A stretch of DNA of 64,000 bases from Bifidobacterium thermophilum DSM 20210 (GTDB taxonomy: Bacteria > Actinomycetota > Actinomycetes > Actinomycetales > Bifidobacteriaceae): NCBI GenBank assembly GCA_000771265.1, contig JDUB01000010.1, positions 62,001 to 126,000 on the forward strand. The letters are read 5' to 3'. Positions 8,825 to 18,110 of this stretch are shown here, one piece after another. Position numbers and translations under genes: made by a program. The first letter of the stretch is position 1. The number at the start of each line of letters is the position of its first letter. The notes under the pieces are model-generated. The model saw only the letters and a list, made by a program, of their open reading frames with translations. It made no database searches and was not told the origin of the DNA.

Positions 8825-9124
8825 GCTTGGAACCTTCCTATGAGCCGTCAGCCTTGGCCGAACTTGGATGATTTGTTCTTCTAGACCAAGTCATTGTAGA
8901 CCATCACGATGATGAAAGGTTTCATATTCACACTATTCCCCCGACATTGCACCCCAACGGCTCTTCAATCAGCCGTGACGCCGGGTTGCGGGCCCCGTCT
9001 AGACGACGCAGAATGCCTTCGCCATGCCCACGAAATGGGCAGCAAGGGTGCATAAAGCTTGAAGCATCGGCGGTTCTGTGTATATGCTGGAAGGCAGTGA
9101 TACTCGATATACCAAGGAGGAGAT
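8825..9124. other. Divergent promoter region between LCP gene and whiB2
   Basis: This 300-bp non-coding interval serves two outward-facing genes. GATACT at about 9099-9104 is a candidate -10 for whiB2. No longer repeat or RNA gene was recognised. Confidence 0.4.
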
Positions 9125-9439
9125 ATGTGGGGTGAGTCACGGGATCACGACGGTAATGGTGCCGCCGGTTCGCGCTCGCTGCATGGGACCTGGGGGATTT
9201 TTGACGAAGATGACGGGCTGTCGTGGCGCAACAGGGCCTTATGCTCGCAAACCGACCCCGAGGTGTTCTTTCCTGAAAAAGGCGGTTCGACACGCGACGC
9301 CAAACAGGTATGCGAATTGTGCGAAGTACGTGAACAGTGTCTCGACTGGGCTGTCGACCATGATGAACGGTTCGGCATCTGGGGAGGAATGAGCGAGCGG
9401 GAGCGTCGCCGCTACAAGAAGGAACGTCGTCGGGCGTGA
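9125..9439 (+). CDS. whiB2: WhiB2/WhmD-like iron-sulfur regulator
   Basis: This 104-residue WhiB protein has the block ALCSQTDPEVFFPEKGGSTR followed by CELCEVREQC, giving four cysteine ligands, and then ERFGIWGGMSERERRRYKK. The EKGGSTR sequence is the hallmark I associate with WhiB2/WhmD, which is needed for septation and division in other actinobacteria. A consensus AAGGAGG lies 4 nt before the ATG. Divergent LCP genes on one side and a membrane glycosyltransferase on the other fit a role in coordinating envelope growth; this is inferred from context. Confidence 0.93.
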   Translation: MWGESRDHDGNGAAGSRSLHGTWGIFDEDDGLSWRNRALCSQTDPEVFFPEKGGSTRDAKQVCELCEVREQCLDWAVDHDERFGIWGGMSERERRRYKKERRRA

Positions 9440-9463
9440 CGCTCTCACCCCCTTGCGTACACT
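9437..9463 (+). promoter_or_regulatory. Promoter for glycosyltransferase gene, leaderless geometry
   Basis: A TGACG -35-like element near 9437 is separated by about 16 bp from TACACT (9458-9463). This -10 ends 6 nt before the ATG at 9470 and there is no Shine-Dalgarno sequence, so a leaderless mRNA is likely. Confidence 0.5.
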
Positions 9464-9469
9464 GGAACT

Positions 9470-12400
9470 ATGGATTTGACAGGCAGCGGCATCGAACAGT
9501 TGGTGGGAGATGTCTTGGCGTCGCGCACATACACGCACAGCCAGGACGTTGACGACTCCGTGGCGGCGGTGATCACCGTCGAGGAAGACAGGAGGTTTTT
9601 CCCATCCACCCTGTCCGCCGTGCTGGCACAGAGCGTGCTGCCGGGGGTCGTGGTCATCGCTGATTGCACGGGAACGCTGGCACAACCCCTCCAGACCTCA
9701 TTCGAGGTGATTCCCATGCCTGCCGGACCTGCGATGCGGTTGCCGCAGACCAAGCAGGTGTCCGTGCGCATCGTTCCGGTTACGGCTGCGAAATCCTTTG
9801 CACAAGCCGTTTCGGAGGCTGTCGAGACGGCACGGCTCGATGCAGGAATCCGCGGCCTGTGGATGTTGCATGATGATTCCCGCCCGGCTGACAATATCTG
9901 CCTTGAATCGCTGATTGAGACATGGCACAACGCGCCGACCGCTTCAATTCTGGGGGGCAAACAGCTCGATTGGCTGGGGCAGAACCTTCATGATGTCGGC
10001 AAGTACGCCGGCCACCACCGCCTGTATTCGCTGGTCGTGGATGGTGAACCCGACCAAGAGCAGTACGACGGCAGACAGGATGTCTTCGCCGTCTCACTCG
10101 CCGGCGCGTTGGTTCCCGTCGATACGTTGCGTATGCTCCACGGCATCTCATCGTGGTTCGGTACCTTCGCGCAATCCGCGGATTTCTGCCGTCGCGTGTG
10201 TCTCAGCGGTGGGCGTGTCGTCGTCGTGCCCCGTGCTCGCATCGCCCATCGGCGTGCAAGATTCGAAGGCATCCGTACCCGTTCGGGCATGCCCATCGAT
10301 GAGGATGAACCTCAGCATGCGTCGATGGCGCGGATGCGCGCCGAACAACGCTACGCGTATACGGATATCCGCATGCTGTGGTGGCTGGTCTGGTGGCTGT
10401 GCAGCCTGCCCGCCGCGATCGGGCGTGCCGTGGCGAAACTGTTCGCGAAAAAACCGTATGATGCACTGTGCGAGCTCGTGATGCCGTGGTCCGCGCTTGT
10501 GTCCTTCCCGCGCGCTCTCAAGGCTCGTCGTCTGGTCGCCCGGCAGAGCAAAGTATCCCAATCCCGTCTGGAACAACTGGTTGCTGACCGACAGCAGATT
10601 GCGCGCTGGCGTGACCGCCGACGCGCCTTGGACAGCCAACGCCATGTGATTTTGCTCAGCCCGTTGGCCAAAGCGCATCTGCGCACCCGTCTGATCCGGC
10701 GGTGGACCGGGGCGATACTCATGGCCGTGGTGGTGCTGTGCCTGTTAATTGGCTCGCAATGGTCGCTGGTGCGTTCCCTTGCCTCCGGTGGCACGCTGTA
10801 TTCGGACCAATGGTTGGCCACCGGCGCAAATTGGCGTCAACTTGTTGATTCCGCAACAACACAATGGGTGTTCGGCGGCGGTGTCGGCCGCGCAGCACCA
10901 CCGACGCCGTGGCTGTTGGTGCTCATGGTCGCCTCCGTGTTCACGTTGGGGCATGTCGCCACGGCGGTCAGCATCATGTACTGCGCTTCCGCGCCGCTCG
11001 CGGCATTGTCGTTCTGGGCGCTGGCGGGAGTGTTCACCCGTTCCGACTCGGTACGTATCGCCGGCGGGCTGATGTGGGTCTCCTTCGCCGCAGCGATGGG
11101 GCTGTACCAATCCGGGAACCTCGCGATGCTGACCATGATGGTCTTCCTGCCCGCTGCATTCGCCTTCGTGTTCCGCGCCGTGGGTATGTACCACACCGAG
11201 GACCCGATCAAGCCGAAGGCGTCGATTCAGGCTGCGGCGTGCGCGGCCTTGTGCTTTGTCGTCGTTGTACTGTCAGAGCCGCAGACGCTGCTTGCCTTGG
11301 TCGTCGCGTTCATCGTGTTCCTCATGATGGTGCCGAAGCATCGTGCCATGTTGCTGCTCATCCCGTTCCCCGCGGGATTCGCCGTTGCTCCGACCCTGCT
11401 CAATGCCATCCATAACGACACGCAGGGCATGTGGCGGCAGCTGTTCGGCGATATTGCGATACCTGTGCGCAGTGTGAACGGCTCGCCGACGGCGTTGAGT
11501 CTGACCGATGTGGTCCGCAGGACTTTCGGCGTCAGCGGGAGTGGCGACTTAAGCTCGCTTGATCCGCAGACCGCGTTGCACGTCGCTTCGGTTGTGGTGC
11601 TTGCCGTCGTGGCCGCCTTGGCTGTCGTCTCGTTGTTCCTGCCGTTTGCGCTCAGAGTGTCGCGTATGATGTGGGTGGTCGCGGTGTGCGGAGCGGTGTT
11701 GTGTCTGGCATCGTCCCGCGTGGCCATCGCGGTTGACGCCGACGGCCAGGTGGCCGGTTCCGTGCTTCCGGGCATGGCCTTGGTCATGGTGGCGTTCCTG
11801 TCCTGCCTGTGCTTGGTCGCGGGAGGGGCTGTACAGCGTTTCCGCCCGTTGAAGACGTCTCTTGGTGCCGAAGAAGGCGCTGTTCATGCAAGTCCTGAAC
11901 AATCCCGTCGCACGACGGCCTTGACCCGTGCCGCACGTGCCCTGCTGGTCATTGTGATGCTGGCCTTTGCCGCCACATGGTGCGGTTTCGCAGCTTTGGT
12001 GTCTCCCAGCCAGCATATCGGCGGCAGCACGAGCGGATTGCCGATGGTTGCCACAGATTATCTGGCGAAGAACAGCGATTACCGCGTGCTCGCCTTGCAG
12101 GCCCAGACCGACAATTCAGTCAATTATTCGATATTGCGCACCGGCAAAGGCGACCTGATTGACGCTTCGCCTGCGTTGCGGGCCCAGTTCGTGTCGGGGG
12201 AGCGTGATGCCGCATACCAGACCCTCGCCCAGGCGAGCGCGGCGTTGTTGTCAGGCTCTGATGACGATGCCATCGCGGCGATCAGCCAGCTGGGCTTCGG
12301 CGGCATTTACGTGGTTCCCAATACCTCGAACCGCGCTGCACGGACTGCGACAGGGGAGTTGATCGCTAATATCACCGCGTGCGACGGCGTGCAGACCGTC

Positions 12401-12616
12401 GTCAGCGCGGATAGCGGCACCTACTACCGTGTCGCCGGCGCAACCGATACCGCGACTCAGCACGTCAACACCTCGGCGCAGCGCAGATTGCAGGCGCGCG
12501 GATGGCGTTACGTATGGCTGTGGAGCATGGGTATTGTCATCGCCGCATACTGTCTGGTCGCCCTGCCTCGTCCGGGCGCCAAGGTGATGAGCGATGACGA
12601 GGAGGATGAAGCATGA
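9470..12616 (+). CDS. Large membrane-bound family 2 glycosyltransferase
   Basis: The product has 1048 residues. An N-terminal GT-A glycosyltransferase domain (about 1-280) contains AAVITVEEDRRFFPSTLSAVLAQ and the DxD-like WMLHDDSRP that would bind the nucleotide-sugar metal. A long C-terminal part has about a dozen hydrophobic segments (from about residue 300 and again 410-820), then an extracytoplasmic region and a last helix near the C-terminus. Large fused transferases of this kind lie next to whiB2 in several actinobacteria and are thought to build wall or lipid-linked polymers; donor and acceptor are unknown. The stop overlaps the start of the DUF5719 gene by 4 bp, indicating translational coupling. 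Confidence 0.85.
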   Translation: MDLTGSGIEQLVGDVLASRTYTHSQDVDDSVAAVITVEEDRRFFPSTLSAVLAQSVLPGVVVIADCTGTLAQPLQTSFEVIPMPAGPAMRLPQTKQVSVRIVPVTAAKSFAQAVSEAVETARLDAGIRGLWMLHDDSRPADNICLESLIETWHNAPTASILGGKQLDWLGQNLHDVGKYAGHHRLYSLVVDGEPDQEQYDGRQDVFAVSLAGALVPVDTLRMLHGISSWFGTFAQSADFCRRVCLSGGRVVVVPRARIAHRRARFEGIRTRSGMPIDEDEPQHASMARMRAEQRYAYTDIRMLWWLVWWLCSLPAAIGRAVAKLFAKKPYDALCELVMPWSALVSFPRALKARRLVARQSKVSQSRLEQLVADRQQIARWRDRRRALDSQRHVILLSPLAKAHLRTRLIRRWTGAILMAVVVLCLLIGSQWSLVRSLASGGTLYSDQWLATGANWRQLVDSATTQWVFGGGVGRAAPPTPWLLVLMVASVFTLGHVATAVSIMYCASAPLAALSFWALAGVFTRSDSVRIAGGLMWVSFAAAMGLYQSGNLAMLTMMVFLPAAFAFVFRAVGMYHTEDPIKPKASIQAAACAALCFVVVVLSEPQTLLALVVAFIVFLMMVPKHRAMLLLIPFPAGFAVAPTLLNAIHNDTQGMWRQLFGDIAIPVRSVNGSPTALSLTDVVRRTFGVSGSGDLSSLDPQTALHVASVVVLAVVAALAVVSLFLPFALRVSRMMWVVAVCGAVLCLASSRVAIAVDADGQVAGSVLPGMALVMVAFLSCLCLVAGGAVQRFRPLKTSLGAEEGAVHASPEQSRRTTALTRAARALLVIVMLAFAATWCGFAALVSPSQHIGGSTSGLPMVATDYLAKNSDYRVLALQAQTDNSVNYSILRTGKGDLIDASPALRAQFVSGERDAAYQTLAQASAALLSGSDDDAIAAISQLGFGGIYVVPNTSNRAARTATGELIANITACDGVQTVVSADSGTYYRVAGATDTATQHVNTSAQRRLQARGWRYVWLWSMGIVIAAYCLVALPRPGAKVMSDDEEDEA

Positions 12617-14169
12617 GTCAGGAGCTATCCAATCGTAAGCGTGGCGGGTCGGGCCGCCACACCGCGTCGACGGTCCGTCGCGTCCTTGTGGCTCTGCTGA
12701 CTATGGTGGTCATCCTTGCGGCGTTTGCCGCATTGATTGTGCTCGAGCCCGCCGGATGGTTGGTCGATTCGCCTTCGGTTACGTCAGGGACGACCGTGCA
12801 ACATGTCAGCCAGACGCAATACGGGCTGTTGTGTTCGCAGCAGATGACGCTTGCTGATGACGAGAATTTCGGGGACAGCGAATACCAGGCGACCGCGGGC
12901 AACATCGCGTCTTCCGCCTTGTATGCGGCCTTCGGTTCCGTGTATGGTGCCGATGTCTACGATTATCCGGTTGCTGACGATGCGCAGCCCGGCGAGCTGT
13001 CCGACAGCGATTTGCTGGATTCCGCGAACGTGAAGACGCTCGCCGGCGACGTCACGAAGAGCGCGCAATACATTGATGCGAAACTGCTTGAGGCGAAATC
13101 AGGGACCGGTGTGATCGGCTCGATGGCGTCGTGGGCAACATCGGGGGATTTGAAGGGTATGTCGGCCGCTTCATGCGTGCCGACCGCCCTGAGTGACACA
13201 TTCCTGCTGCCTGCAACGCAGACTGGTGTCACCGAGCAGCTCGTGGTGTCCAATCCTTCGCAGAAGTCTACGTCACTTGATGTGACCGTATACGGCACGA
13301 AACATGCGGGGAAGCTGTCATTGTCCACGTCCAGCACGTTGACGGTCGCCGCAGGCGGTCAGGCGACCCTTGATATCGCCGCTGCCGCGCCCGGACAGCA
13401 GGGCGTGTACGTCACCGTGTCCAGCAAGGAGACACCGATTTCGTCCGTCGTGAAAGTGATTCGCATGCAGGGGTTGAAGCCGCAGGGATCGGATGTCGTT
13501 CTCCCGCTTCAGACCGCGGCGCTCACCCAGGCCATGCCCGGAGTGGTTAAAGGCGATGCTGTGACTGCCCTCGTCTTCGCACAGCGCAGCACCACAGTGA
13601 CGTTGTCGTGGGTGACCGACGAAGGTCGGGTGGAGGCGAAAACGGTTACCGTACCCGGCAACAGGGTCACCGCGGTCGATCTCGGCAACGCCCCAGACGG
13701 TACGCTGGGCTTATTCGCCGACGCCACATCCGAAATCAACATACAGGCGACAGTCAGCCAGAGTGGTTCCGGACAGGCGGATTTCGCGTTCGTCCCCGGA
13801 GAGTCGGGACAACAGGCCTCAGGCTTGGTCATCCCGTCATCAACGTCAGCGAGCCTGCAACTGGTCAATCTGTCTGACAATGACCAGACTGTCACGGTGC
13901 GTGGCTTCGATGCATCCGGTAAGGCGACGGGAAGCAAGAAGATTCAGGTGGATGCCACGACAGGCGTGTCGGTCGATCCCGAAGATATCGGCGCCGGTAC
14001 CCAGATGCTCACATGCCGTGCAGGCAAGAACATGGTGTGGGGCGCGAGACTGTCGCAGACTTCGCTGTCTTCAGGCAAGGTGGCACAGGCAGCATATCTG
14101 CCGGCATCATCGTTGGAGCCACAGAGCCGTGAAGTGCTGACGGCGAACGACCAGCGCATCGTGCACTGA
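12613..14169 (+). CDS. DUF5719 family secreted/membrane-anchored protein
   Basis: The 518-residue protein has a basic N-terminus, one membrane helix (about 22-45) and a long Ser/Thr/Val-rich extracellular part made of beta-rich segments. DUF5719 proteins occur beside WhiB2 and family 2 glycosyltransferases in actinobacteria, which is the main reason for the name; no enzymatic motif is visible. The ATG overlaps the previous stop (ATGA), so the two are co-translated and the protein may act with that glycosyltransferase at the membrane. The next gene is convergent with only 7 bp between the stops. Confidence 0.78.
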   Translation: MSQELSNRKRGGSGRHTASTVRRVLVALLTMVVILAAFAALIVLEPAGWLVDSPSVTSGTTVQHVSQTQYGLLCSQQMTLADDENFGDSEYQATAGNIASSALYAAFGSVYGADVYDYPVADDAQPGELSDSDLLDSANVKTLAGDVTKSAQYIDAKLLEAKSGTGVIGSMASWATSGDLKGMSAASCVPTALSDTFLLPATQTGVTEQLVVSNPSQKSTSLDVTVYGTKHAGKLSLSTSSTLTVAAGGQATLDIAAAAPGQQGVYVTVSSKETPISSVVKVIRMQGLKPQGSDVVLPLQTAALTQAMPGVVKGDAVTALVFAQRSTTVTLSWVTDEGRVEAKTVTVPGNRVTAVDLGNAPDGTLGLFADATSEINIQATVSQSGSGQADFAFVPGESGQQASGLVIPSSTSASLQLVNLSDNDQTVTVRGFDASGKATGSKKIQVDATTGVSVDPEDIGAGTQMLTCRAGKNMVWGARLSQTSLSSGKVAQAAYLPASSLEPQSREVLTANDQRIVH

Positions 14170-14176
14170 CCGTTCG

Positions 14177-14608
14177 CTAATCAAGCCCCCAATCGGGGTC
14201 GATTTCCTCAGGTCTACGGCCATACAGCTCAGCGAGACGGCTGACCAGCTCGTCGCGGATTGCGAACTGCAGGTCCATACGGGTGCGCGCATGCATCTGA
14301 ATTGGCATGCGGTACAGGACGATGCGTGCTGGCGTGCCGCGCCCGGCGGGGAAGCATTGGGAGCATAAATCCGGGTCCGCCTGCCAGGGTGCCGGATCGG
14401 ACGGCGGAACGTCCTCGACGGCGAACTGCACGGGCTGCACCAATTGAGGCCATGCTCCGTGCAGCCGGCGCAACTGGGATGCGACCATATCGTCAAACAT
14501 GCCGCTTTTCGTCCGGTACCGGGGCATTCTCACCCCGAACATCGGGGTACGGCTTCCGCGGCCGTGCCTGTTGCGGTATACGTGTAATTGCCAAGGTGCT
14601 CGCAGCAT
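14177..14608 (-). CDS. Metallopeptidase-family protein (COG3824-like), zinc motif degenerate
   Basis: The sequence YRNRHGRGSRTPMFG at the N-terminus and ARIVLYRMPIQMHARTRMDL near the C-terminus match the small actinobacterial zincin-like family typified, as I recall, by Rv3259, which also lies near whiB2. In the broader family a HExGH helix binds zinc. Here the equivalent helix reads DLQFAIRDELVSRLAELYG and has no HExxH, so peptidase activity is doubtful. Two Cys (DLCSQC) form a possible metal site. The start at 14608 is a choice; ATGs at 14659 and 14701 are also in frame, but the latter overlaps the neighbouring gene. None has a clear ribosome-binding site. Confidence 0.7.
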   Translation of the reverse strand: MLRAPWQLHVYRNRHGRGSRTPMFGVRMPRYRTKSGMFDDMVASQLRRLHGAWPQLVQPVQFAVEDVPPSDPAPWQADPDLCSQCFPAGRGTPARIVLYRMPIQMHARTRMDLQFAIRDELVSRLAELYGRRPEEIDPDWGLD

Positions 14609-14676
14609 GTCGTCAACTGTATGTCGAGGCAAGGATTGAGCTAGGATAGCAGGGTGCATTTCGGCAAGGAGGAACA

Positions 14677-15489
14677 ATGAACGCCACAGCGATCCATGCA
14701 TGGCAGCAGCTTGATCTCGACGCAGTGGCGTCCGAAGCGAAAGCGATTGCCTTCGACCTCGACGGTACGCTCGCCAGATCGAAGAAACCGATTTCCCCGC
14801 AAATCGCGGATTGCCTGACCGCGCTGACCCACCGTCTGCCGGTGGCGATTGTCACCGGCGGCAGGTTCGCCCTGGTACGCAGCCAGATTCTCGATATGTT
14901 GGACGATCGCGCCTGCAAAGCGAATATGCATTTGATGCCGACCAGCGGAACCCGTTACTACCGCTGGGATGGCACGCAGTGGGAGTGCGTGTACGAGCAT
15001 AATCTCAGCGTCGCCGAGCGGCAGGCCGCTATCAGTTCACTGGAACGACACGCCAAGGAACAAGGCATTTGGGAAGACCACGTGTGGGGCGATCGCATAG
15101 AAGACCGCGGCAGCCAGATTACCTTCTCTGCCTTGGGGCAGCTCGCGCCGATTGCGGCGAAGGAATCCTGGGATCCGACCAATGAGAAGAAGAACCGGCT
15201 CGCCGAGGCTGTCAGCGCCGATGTGCCTGATTTGGCGGTCCGATCCGGCGGGTCCACAAGCGTTGATATTTCGCTGCGCGGTGTGGATAAGGCGTATGCC
15301 GTCCGGCAGTTGGCGACCGCGCTGCATATCGACGTGTCGCAGATGATTTATCTCGGCGACCGTATGGATCCGGACGGCAATGATTACCCTGCTGTCAACG
15401 CCGGAACGATTGCCATTCGTGTCACGGGGCCGGAGGAGACCCTTGAGGTGTGCGGTGAGCTTATTCGCCGTCTGCCTGTGGTTGCGTGA
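14677..15489 (+). CDS. HAD-IIB superfamily phosphatase
   Basis: This 270-residue haloacid dehalogenase-like hydrolase has motif I FDLDGTLARS (nucleophile Asp27), motif II IVTGG, a Lys in the type IIB cap/motif III region and motif IV LGDRMDPDGNDYP. The type IIB cap sits between residues about 95 and 200. Such enzymes dephosphorylate sugar phosphates or related compounds; the substrate is not predictable here, although resemblance to phosphomannomutase/sucrose-phosphatase-like proteins suggests a sugar phosphate. AAGGAGG lies 4 nt before the ATG. Confidence 0.88.
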   Translation: MNATAIHAWQQLDLDAVASEAKAIAFDLDGTLARSKKPISPQIADCLTALTHRLPVAIVTGGRFALVRSQILDMLDDRACKANMHLMPTSGTRYYRWDGTQWECVYEHNLSVAERQAAISSLERHAKEQGIWEDHVWGDRIEDRGSQITFSALGQLAPIAAKESWDPTNEKKNRLAEAVSADVPDLAVRSGGSTSVDISLRGVDKAYAVRQLATALHIDVSQMIYLGDRMDPDGNDYPAVNAGTIAIRVTGPEETLEVCGELIRRLPVVA

Positions 15490-15773
15490 ATCACCGGTGG
15501 CCTTTTGCCGGATGCAGGTAGGTGTTTGTGCCGTCAAGGGCATGAGCCTAGTCGTGTCGCCTGGCGTGGCTTACCGCGCTGTGATGCGGCGCGGGCATCA
15601 TGATGGTCTGATGCAGTGATGTTGTGCTGCGTATTGCGCGTATTGTGCGGCATCGTGTGCATCGTGCGGCATTGTGTGATGTGATGCTTTGGAGAGCAGC
15701 GCAGTCGTAACTTCTGACCACATGCATCATGCGAGCTGGCATCGCCGCGTGGCGTTCGCATACAGTCGGATGC
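15490..15773. other. Intergenic region with short degenerate repeats
   Basis: Around 15616-15690 the sequence is a run of imperfect GTGCGGCAT/GCGTATTG units, looking like slipped short repeats. No gene or clear terminator was recognised. The promoter for the ComF-like gene presumably lies near the right end. Confidence 0.4.
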
Positions 15774-16547
15774 ATGCGATTGTGTGATTTGGCTTCCCGC
15801 CTGTTGTCATCCCCGTTCGCGATGGTTGTGCTGCCGCGCGGATGTGCGGGGTGCGGTGAACCCGATTCGGTGTTGTGCGCCGATTGCCGGGCGTTGTTTA
15901 CTGTGTGGCCGTCCCGGCAGTTTCCGGGCCTTCCCGGCGGTACGCTTGCATGTGCGCGGTATTCGGGTCGTGCAAGGTCGGCGGTGCTTGCATGGAAGGA
16001 CCATGATGATCGGGAATGCGATACTGTGTTCGCCCGGTATCTTGCGTCTGCCGTCGATATGATGCTGGGCAGGATTGGTGCTGCCTCGGGTGTTTCGGGT
16101 GTCGGCAGCGATCATCGGGTGACGCTTGTCCCAGTACCTTCATCCGGACGGTCCGTTCGGGCCCGCGGCAGACCGCATATGACTGTGTTGTCGCATGCGG
16201 TATGTCGTCTGCTATGTGGGGAATACGGGTACGATGCCGTGGTCGCCGATGTGCTGACAGTCGCGCGCCACGGGGGACGGTCGGTCAGCCTGTCCAGCGC
16301 GCAGCAGCGTCATGACCGCATGGGCGATCGGTTCCGTGTGCGCGGTCGGTTGCATGATGGTTGTCTACATGATATGGGTTGCCGCGACGTGGGTGTCGGG
16401 ACGGTGATTCTGCTGGATGACATCATCACAACCGGATCCACATTGCGTGGATGCGCTGATGTGCTTGCTGCCGCTGGAATTCATGTCTCTGCCGCAATCG
16501 CCTTGGCGGATACGCCGCCTCGAGGTGGTTCGTCGCGCGTCAGCTGA
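15774..16547 (+). CDS. ComF-family phosphoribosyltransferase-like protein
   Basis: About 257 residues. An N-terminal zinc-ribbon-like segment (CAGCGEPDSVLCADC, about 22-36) is followed by a phosphoribosyltransferase fold with the PRPP-binding motif VILLDDIITTGSTL near residue 210. ComF proteins support DNA uptake in competent bacteria and a nucleotide-salvage role has been proposed; the role in bifidobacteria is unclear. The ATG at 15774 was chosen because the ComF N-terminus begins here; an upstream ATG at 15729 would add 15 residues. No strong RBS was seen. Confidence 0.82.
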   Translation: MRLCDLASRLLSSPFAMVVLPRGCAGCGEPDSVLCADCRALFTVWPSRQFPGLPGGTLACARYSGRARSAVLAWKDHDDRECDTVFARYLASAVDMMLGRIGAASGVSGVGSDHRVTLVPVPSSGRSVRARGRPHMTVLSHAVCRLLCGEYGYDAVVADVLTVARHGGRSVSLSSAQQRHDRMGDRFRVRGRLHDGCLHDMGCRDVGVGTVILLDDIITTGSTLRGCADVLAAAGIHVSAAIALADTPPRGGSSRVS

Positions 16548-16602
16548 TTGCTGACTCGCACCAAGAATCAACCCTCAGCCACACCAGCCCATACCTCCTC
16601 AC

Positions 16603-16625
16603 AGCGCACCTCACCACAGTGCGCT
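16603..16625. terminator. Hairpin downstream of comF-like gene
   Basis: Seven-nt arms (16603-16609 and 16619-16625) pair perfectly around a 9-nt loop, between convergent comF-like and umuC genes. There is no T tract. Confidence 0.35.
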
Positions 16626-16680
16626 CCTTCACAATCTATCTACGCTAAGTCTCTCGTTTGTGTCACTGGTTTGTACGGTT

Positions 16681-16745
16681 TCGCAAACTGGTGACGCTGA
16701 GGGTGTTGTTGGCATAGACGGTTTGTGGAGTGCGGTGTGTCACGG
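16681..16745. repeat. Dispersed intergenic imperfect palindrome, copy 1
   Basis: This 65-bp sequence is roughly 70 percent identical to 42474-42538, including TGACGCTG, AGAC.GTTTGTG and GTCACGGC. Its two halves are also partly complementary, with many G-U pairs. It lies between the convergent comF-like and umuC genes. Confidence 0.55.
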
Positions 16746-16778
16746 CATCAGTCTGTCTGCCAGTCGGCAGTCCGTCTG

Positions 16779-18110
16779 TCAGTCGGCACGCACGACCGGC
16801 ATCTCGTCCCAACGCGTGGTACAACGCGATGACAGCATCTCGCGCCGCATCGCCCATGCGGCTCCGGTACCGTCGTTGTTCCTGCCGTCTCCCCGGATGC
16901 CTGCGAAACCGATGCCTACGTGGGCCGGGCCGAATCTTCTGGCGACCTGTTCGAACACCTCACTCAGACCAGGATCTGTCTGCGCGCCCAAAGCGGGGAG
17001 AGTGCCATAGGACGCGGCATCAACTAATCCGGTGAGCATGACACCAGCCCGCACATAACGCACCGAAGGGGTGATTCTGCCGTGGAGCGCCTGCCTGGCG
17101 GCCGCGGATATGATGACCGGGTCGTCACTCGGGTCTTGCAGGAGGATACTGCCGCAGACTGATGAGTACTGATCATGCTTACTGAAAGGACTGCTGGCAC
17201 AGAACACTGAAACCCGCGTGCACAGGCTGTGCTGCCGTTGGAGCCTCCTGCAGGCGTACTGGGCGTATACGGACGCCGCTTGTCTGAGGCCTTCCTCGCC
17301 AAGAATCGGGGTGCCGAACATACGGGAGCATAATATCTGGCAGTCGCGCTTGTCTCCGGTTGCGTCGCTGTCATCCGCGATGCACGGTATGCCCCGCAGC
17401 TCCAGAATCGTCCGTTCAAGTTGCACCGAAAAGCGCCTGCGCATATTGACCGGATCCTGATCGCGCAGTTGCGCGGCCTGCCGTATGCCCAAGCCGCGCA
17501 GACGTTTAGCCAGTCTTCTGCCGATGCCCCAGACATCGTCGATTTCGATGGACGAAAGCACGGCTGTTCCTTGGTCGTCGCGCGACAAATCGCCCCATGT
17601 GGTAACCCCGCGGGACGATGGATGCCGTTTGGCCCAATGGTTCGTGATTTTCGCCAGAGTTTTGGTGGGGGCGATGCCGATGCTCACCGGTATGCCTACT
17701 CCCTGCAATACAGCTCGTCGCATAACGGCGGCGATTCGGCGTGTTTGCTCGCTGCCCCACGGCGAATGCATGAAACATTCGTCGATGGAATACACCTCCT
17801 GTCCGGGCAGGAATCCCGACATGATAGACATCATGCGCCTTGACAGGCTGCCATACAGCTCGTAGTTGGAGCTCCGGGCGATAACTTGGTCGTATGCCGC
17901 CTCCTGACGGATGGTGAACCATGGCGTGCCGTTGGCGATGCCAAGCGCTTTGGCTTCGTACGACCGGGAAACCACGCACCCGTCGTTGTTCGACAGGACC
18001 ACAAGAGGCTTCCCGGCTACCTCTGGGTGGAATACAGCTTCGCAGGATGCGTAGAAGTTATTGGCGTCGGCGAGCACAATTGGATGCTCTTGCACACGGG
18101 GGTCAGGCAT
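16779..18110 (-). CDS. umuC: UmuC-like Y-family DNA polymerase
   Basis: A 443-residue translesion polymerase subunit. The catalytic palm has IVLADANNFYASCEAVF (first metal-binding Asp) and VYSIDECFM (second acidic pair). The steric-gate and fingers region contains VVLSNNDGCVVSRSYEAK, diagnostic of UmuC rather than DinB. Helix-hairpin-helix DNA-contact sequence (DDVWGIGRRLAKRLRGLGI) and a little-finger domain follow. It overlaps umuD by 8 bp (ATG at 18110 with a GGAGGG/GGGG purine run upstream), so the two are co-translated and would form polymerase V-like UmuD'2C. Expression is expected to follow the LexA box ahead of umuD. Confidence 0.93.
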   Translation of the reverse strand: MPDPRVQEHPIVLADANNFYASCEAVFHPEVAGKPLVVLSNNDGCVVSRSYEAKALGIANGTPWFTIRQEAAYDQVIARSSNYELYGSLSRRMMSIMSGFLPGQEVYSIDECFMHSPWGSEQTRRIAAVMRRAVLQGVGIPVSIGIAPTKTLAKITNHWAKRHPSSRGVTTWGDLSRDDQGTAVLSSIEIDDVWGIGRRLAKRLRGLGIRQAAQLRDQDPVNMRRRFSVQLERTILELRGIPCIADDSDATGDKRDCQILCSRMFGTPILGEEGLRQAASVYAQYACRRLQRQHSLCTRVSVFCASSPFSKHDQYSSVCGSILLQDPSDDPVIISAAARQALHGRITPSVRYVRAGVMLTGLVDAASYGTLPALGAQTDPGLSEVFEQVARRFGPAHVGIGFAGIRGDGRNNDGTGAAWAMRREMLSSRCTTRWDEMPVVRAD

